Under the pieces are notes generated by a model. The model was not told the origin of the DNA, searched no databases, and saw nothing but the letters and a program-made list of their open reading frames with translations. A stretch of DNA of 6,914 bases, taken from UBA1822 sp963634795 (GTDB lineage: Bacteria > Bacillota > Negativicutes > Veillonellales > Dialisteraceae). The first letter of the stretch is position 1. Every line of letters starts with the position of its first letter. The position numbers were made by a program, and so were the translations under genes. The stretch covers positions 1 to 6,914 of the forward strand of contig CAVHDO010000088.1 in assembly GCA_963634795.1 (NCBI GenBank), read 5' to 3'. Shown one piece after another: positions 5,482-6,914 of the stretch.

Positions 5482-5599
5482 CCCGTTTCCCGTTATCCGT
5501 CTACCGTTCACCGTTCACCGTTCACCGTTCACCGTTCCTCATGCTCCATGAAACCAAAAGTTTCTCACGCACGGTAAACGGTAACACGGAGAACGGACA
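5482..5599. repeat. Repeat element copy B: inverted heptamer arms around a shared core
   Basis: The left arm is eight heptamers in phase: CCCGTTT, CCCGTTA, TCCGTCT, then five perfect ACCGTTC units (5503-5537). The core (5538-5570) contains CTCATG, CATGAAACCAAAAG and TTTCTCACGC, closely matching element A. The right arm (5571-5599) is ACGGTAA twice, a one-base-longer CACGGAGA, then ACGGACA, roughly the inverse complement of the left arm. TTTCTCACGCACGGT is identical in A and B. The orientation is the same as A, so the two copies are direct repeats around the toxin-antitoxin operon. The element ends 10 bases before the stop codon of the minus-strand ATPase gene (5612-5610). Confidence 0.8.
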
Positions 5600-5609
5600 A
5601 CAGCAACCG

Positions 5610-6368
5610 CTACTTCAGCACCGATTTCAAAAATTCCCTCATCCGCTCATTCTTCGGATGGCCAAAAATATCTTCCGGTGTGCCCTCCTCCGCGACGTAA
5701 CCGCCGTCCATGAAAAGAACTTTGTCGGAAACGGATCTCGCGAAGGCCATTTCGTGCGTCACGATGATCATCGTCATCTTTTCTTCCGCGAGCTGGCGAA
5801 TCGTCGCGAGGACTTCGCCCGTGAGTTCGGGATCGAGCGCCGATGTGGGCTCGTCGAAGAGCATAATTTCCGGCGAGAGCGCGAGGGCGCGCGCGATGGC
5901 GACGCGTTGTTTCTGACCGCCGGACAAGTTTCCCGGATAGACATCGCGTTTCTCCGAAAGACCGACCTTTTCGAGAAGCGCTTCGGCGCGCGGCAGGATG
6001 TCTTCACGTTTCATTTTCTTGACGACGAGCGGCGCGGCCAGCAGATTTTCCATGACGGTCATGTGCGGAAACAGATTAAATGACTGAAAGACCATGCCCA
6101 TTTTGGCCAAAATTTTCCGCTGCGCGTCGGGCGCGGCGTAGATGACTTTGCCGTTTTCTTCTGAGACAAGCGTGTCGCCGTCGACGGAAATCGTGCCGCC
6201 CTGCACCGTTTCCAACGTATTCAGACAGCGCAGAAACGTGGATTTCCCGGCGCCCGACGGGCCGATGAGCGAGACGACTTCGCCGCGCTCGACGGAGAGC
6301 GAAATGTCGTGAAGAATTTCGAGGTCTCCGTAGGATTTTTTGATATGTTTCATTTCAATCAGTGCCAT
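5610..6368 (-). CDS. Polar amino acid ABC transporter, ATP-binding subunit (GlnQ/HisP type)
   Basis: The 252-residue cytoplasmic ATPase powers an amino acid importer. Motifs appear in order: A-loop Tyr13 (KKSYGD), Walker A GPSGAGKST (36-44), Q-loop at Gln95 (MVFQSFNLFPHMTV), signature LSGGQKQR (148-155), Walker B IMLFDEP (168-174), D-loop SALD (176-179) and H-loop His205 (VTHEM). The length and FNLFPHMTV with PEDIFGHP are typical of the polar amino acid (PAAT) family. A short insertion after the first strands (about 69-84) varies among relatives. The gene lies 9 nt downstream of the permease, and GAGGGA overlapping the permease stop serves as ribosome site, so the two are cotranscribed and probably coupled. 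Substrate specificity (glutamine, cystine, arginine or other) cannot be told; the binding protein is not in the window. Confidence 0.95.
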   Translation of the reverse strand: MALIEMKHIKKSYGDLEILHDISLSVERGEVVSLIGPSGAGKSTFLRCLNTLETVQGGTISVDGDTLVSEENGKVIYAAPDAQRKILAKMGMVFQSFNLFPHMTVMENLLAAPLVVKKMKREDILPRAEALLEKVGLSEKRDVYPGNLSGGQKQRVAIARALALSPEIMLFDEPTSALDPELTGEVLATIRQLAEEKMTMIIVTHEMAFARSVSDKVLFMDGGYVAEEGTPEDIFGHPKNERMREFLKSVLK

Positions 6369-6377
6369 GGGAATCCC

Positions 6378-6914
6378 TCATTCTTCGTAGACGGCATAGC
6401 GTTTTTCGAGCCATGCGAGGAGTTTTGTCAGGAAATAGGTGCAGACGAGGTAGAAAACGGCGGCAACGAAGAAGGCGGTCGTGTCGAAATCGCGCTGCAC
6501 GATGGAGCGGGTGACGCGCATGAGGTCGTTCATCGCGAGGACGTAAACCAAGGAAGTGTCTTTCAGGAGTGTAATGGTCTCGTTTCCGAGCGGCGGCAGG
6601 ACGCGCTTGATGACTTGCGGCAAAATGATGTGCCACATGGTCTGCCGATAGGAGAAACCGAGGACTTTGGCGCCTTCGTACTGTCCGCGGGGAATGGATT
6701 GAATGCCGCCACGGAAAATCTCCGCAAAGTATGCGGCGTAATTGGCGACGAAGGCAAAGATGGCCGCGGAGAAATCGTTCAGCTGAATGGAAATCCCGGG
6801 CAGCATGGGCAGACCGTAGTAGATAAAAAGGATCTGCAGCATCAGCGGCGTCCCGCGCATAATGTAAATGTAAAATTCCGTCACGCGCCCCAAAAGCCGG
6901 ACTTTGGAGAGCCG
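6378..6914 (-). CDS. Polar amino acid ABC transporter permease (5' end outside window)
   Basis: The minus-strand frame is open to the right edge and gives 178 residues without a natural start. The seven codons before the first possible in-frame start (TTG at 6893) read RLSKVRL and fit the family, so the gene is partial, not short. Features of HisM/GlnP permeases: IYIMRGTPLMLQ early, then the cytoplasmic EAA-type loop GQYEGAKVLGFSYRQTMWHI (about residues 77-96 of the visible part) that contacts the ATPase, then LKDTSLVYVL and a last hydrophobic helix near TAFFVAAVFYLVCTYFLTKL. Family members have about 215-230 residues with five or so membrane spans; the first span or so is missing here. It forms an operon with the ATPase gene 9 nt downstream. 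Confidence 0.94.
   Translation of the reverse strand, partial: RLSKVRLLGRVTEFYIYIMRGTPLMLQILFIYYGLPMLPGISIQLNDFSAAIFAFVANYAAYFAEIFRGGIQSIPRGQYEGAKVLGFSYRQTMWHIILPQVIKRVLPPLGNETITLLKDTSLVYVLAMNDLMRVTRSIVQRDFDTTAFFVAAVFYLVCTYFLTKLLAWLEKRYAVYEE

Noticed and set aside
6378..6893. Permease start at 6893 as a complete short protein
   Set aside because: The frame stays open to the edge with family-like residues before that TTG, and about one membrane span would be missing, so the gene is cut by the window.

Overview
The window most likely comes from a Gram-negative Firmicute of the class Negativicutes (Selenomonas/Megasphaera/Dialister-like). This is an inference from three things: strong AGGAGG-type ribosome sites and sigma70-like promoters in moderately GC-rich DNA, an SbmA/BacA-like transporter and a secreted DUF362 protein, and a B12/queuosine gene pair. 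No ribosomal marker is present, so the placement is tentative.

Layout. Bases 1-1616 (minus) hold most of an SbmA/BacA/YddA-type ABC transporter, membrane domain fused to ATPase, cut by the left edge just after its Walker B and D-loop. Bases 1617-1935 are an AT-rich gap with the promoter of that gene and a terminator for the next one. Bases 1936-2925 (minus) encode a secreted DUF362 protein. A divergent promoter region separates it from a plus-strand pair: a corrinoid adenosyltransferase (cobO, 3105-3668) overlapping by 4 nt a TTG-started epoxyqueuosine reductase (queG, 3665-4549). QueG is a cobalamin enzyme, so the pair joins B12 activation to a B12 user. Next comes a DinJ/YafQ type II toxin-antitoxin operon (4871-5433) with its own promoter, a palindrome over the -10 box and a terminator. 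At the right end, on the minus strand, are the ATPase (5610-6368) and the partial permease (6378-6914) of a polar amino acid ABC importer.

The least ordinary part is the non-coding DNA around the toxin-antitoxin operon. Two related repeat elements in the same orientation lie on either side of it (4543-4729 and 5482-5599). Each is bounded by inverted arrays of a degenerate heptamer (ACCGTTC-like on the left, ACGGTNA-like on the right) around a shared core (CATGAAAnCCAAA, then TTTCTCACGCACGGT). The left copy also carries a six-unit decamer array and a duplicated core. Each element abuts the stop codon of a neighbouring gene. I see no complete novel enzymatic system. The repeat family, the secreted DUF362 protein and the cobO-queG coupling are the points worth following.
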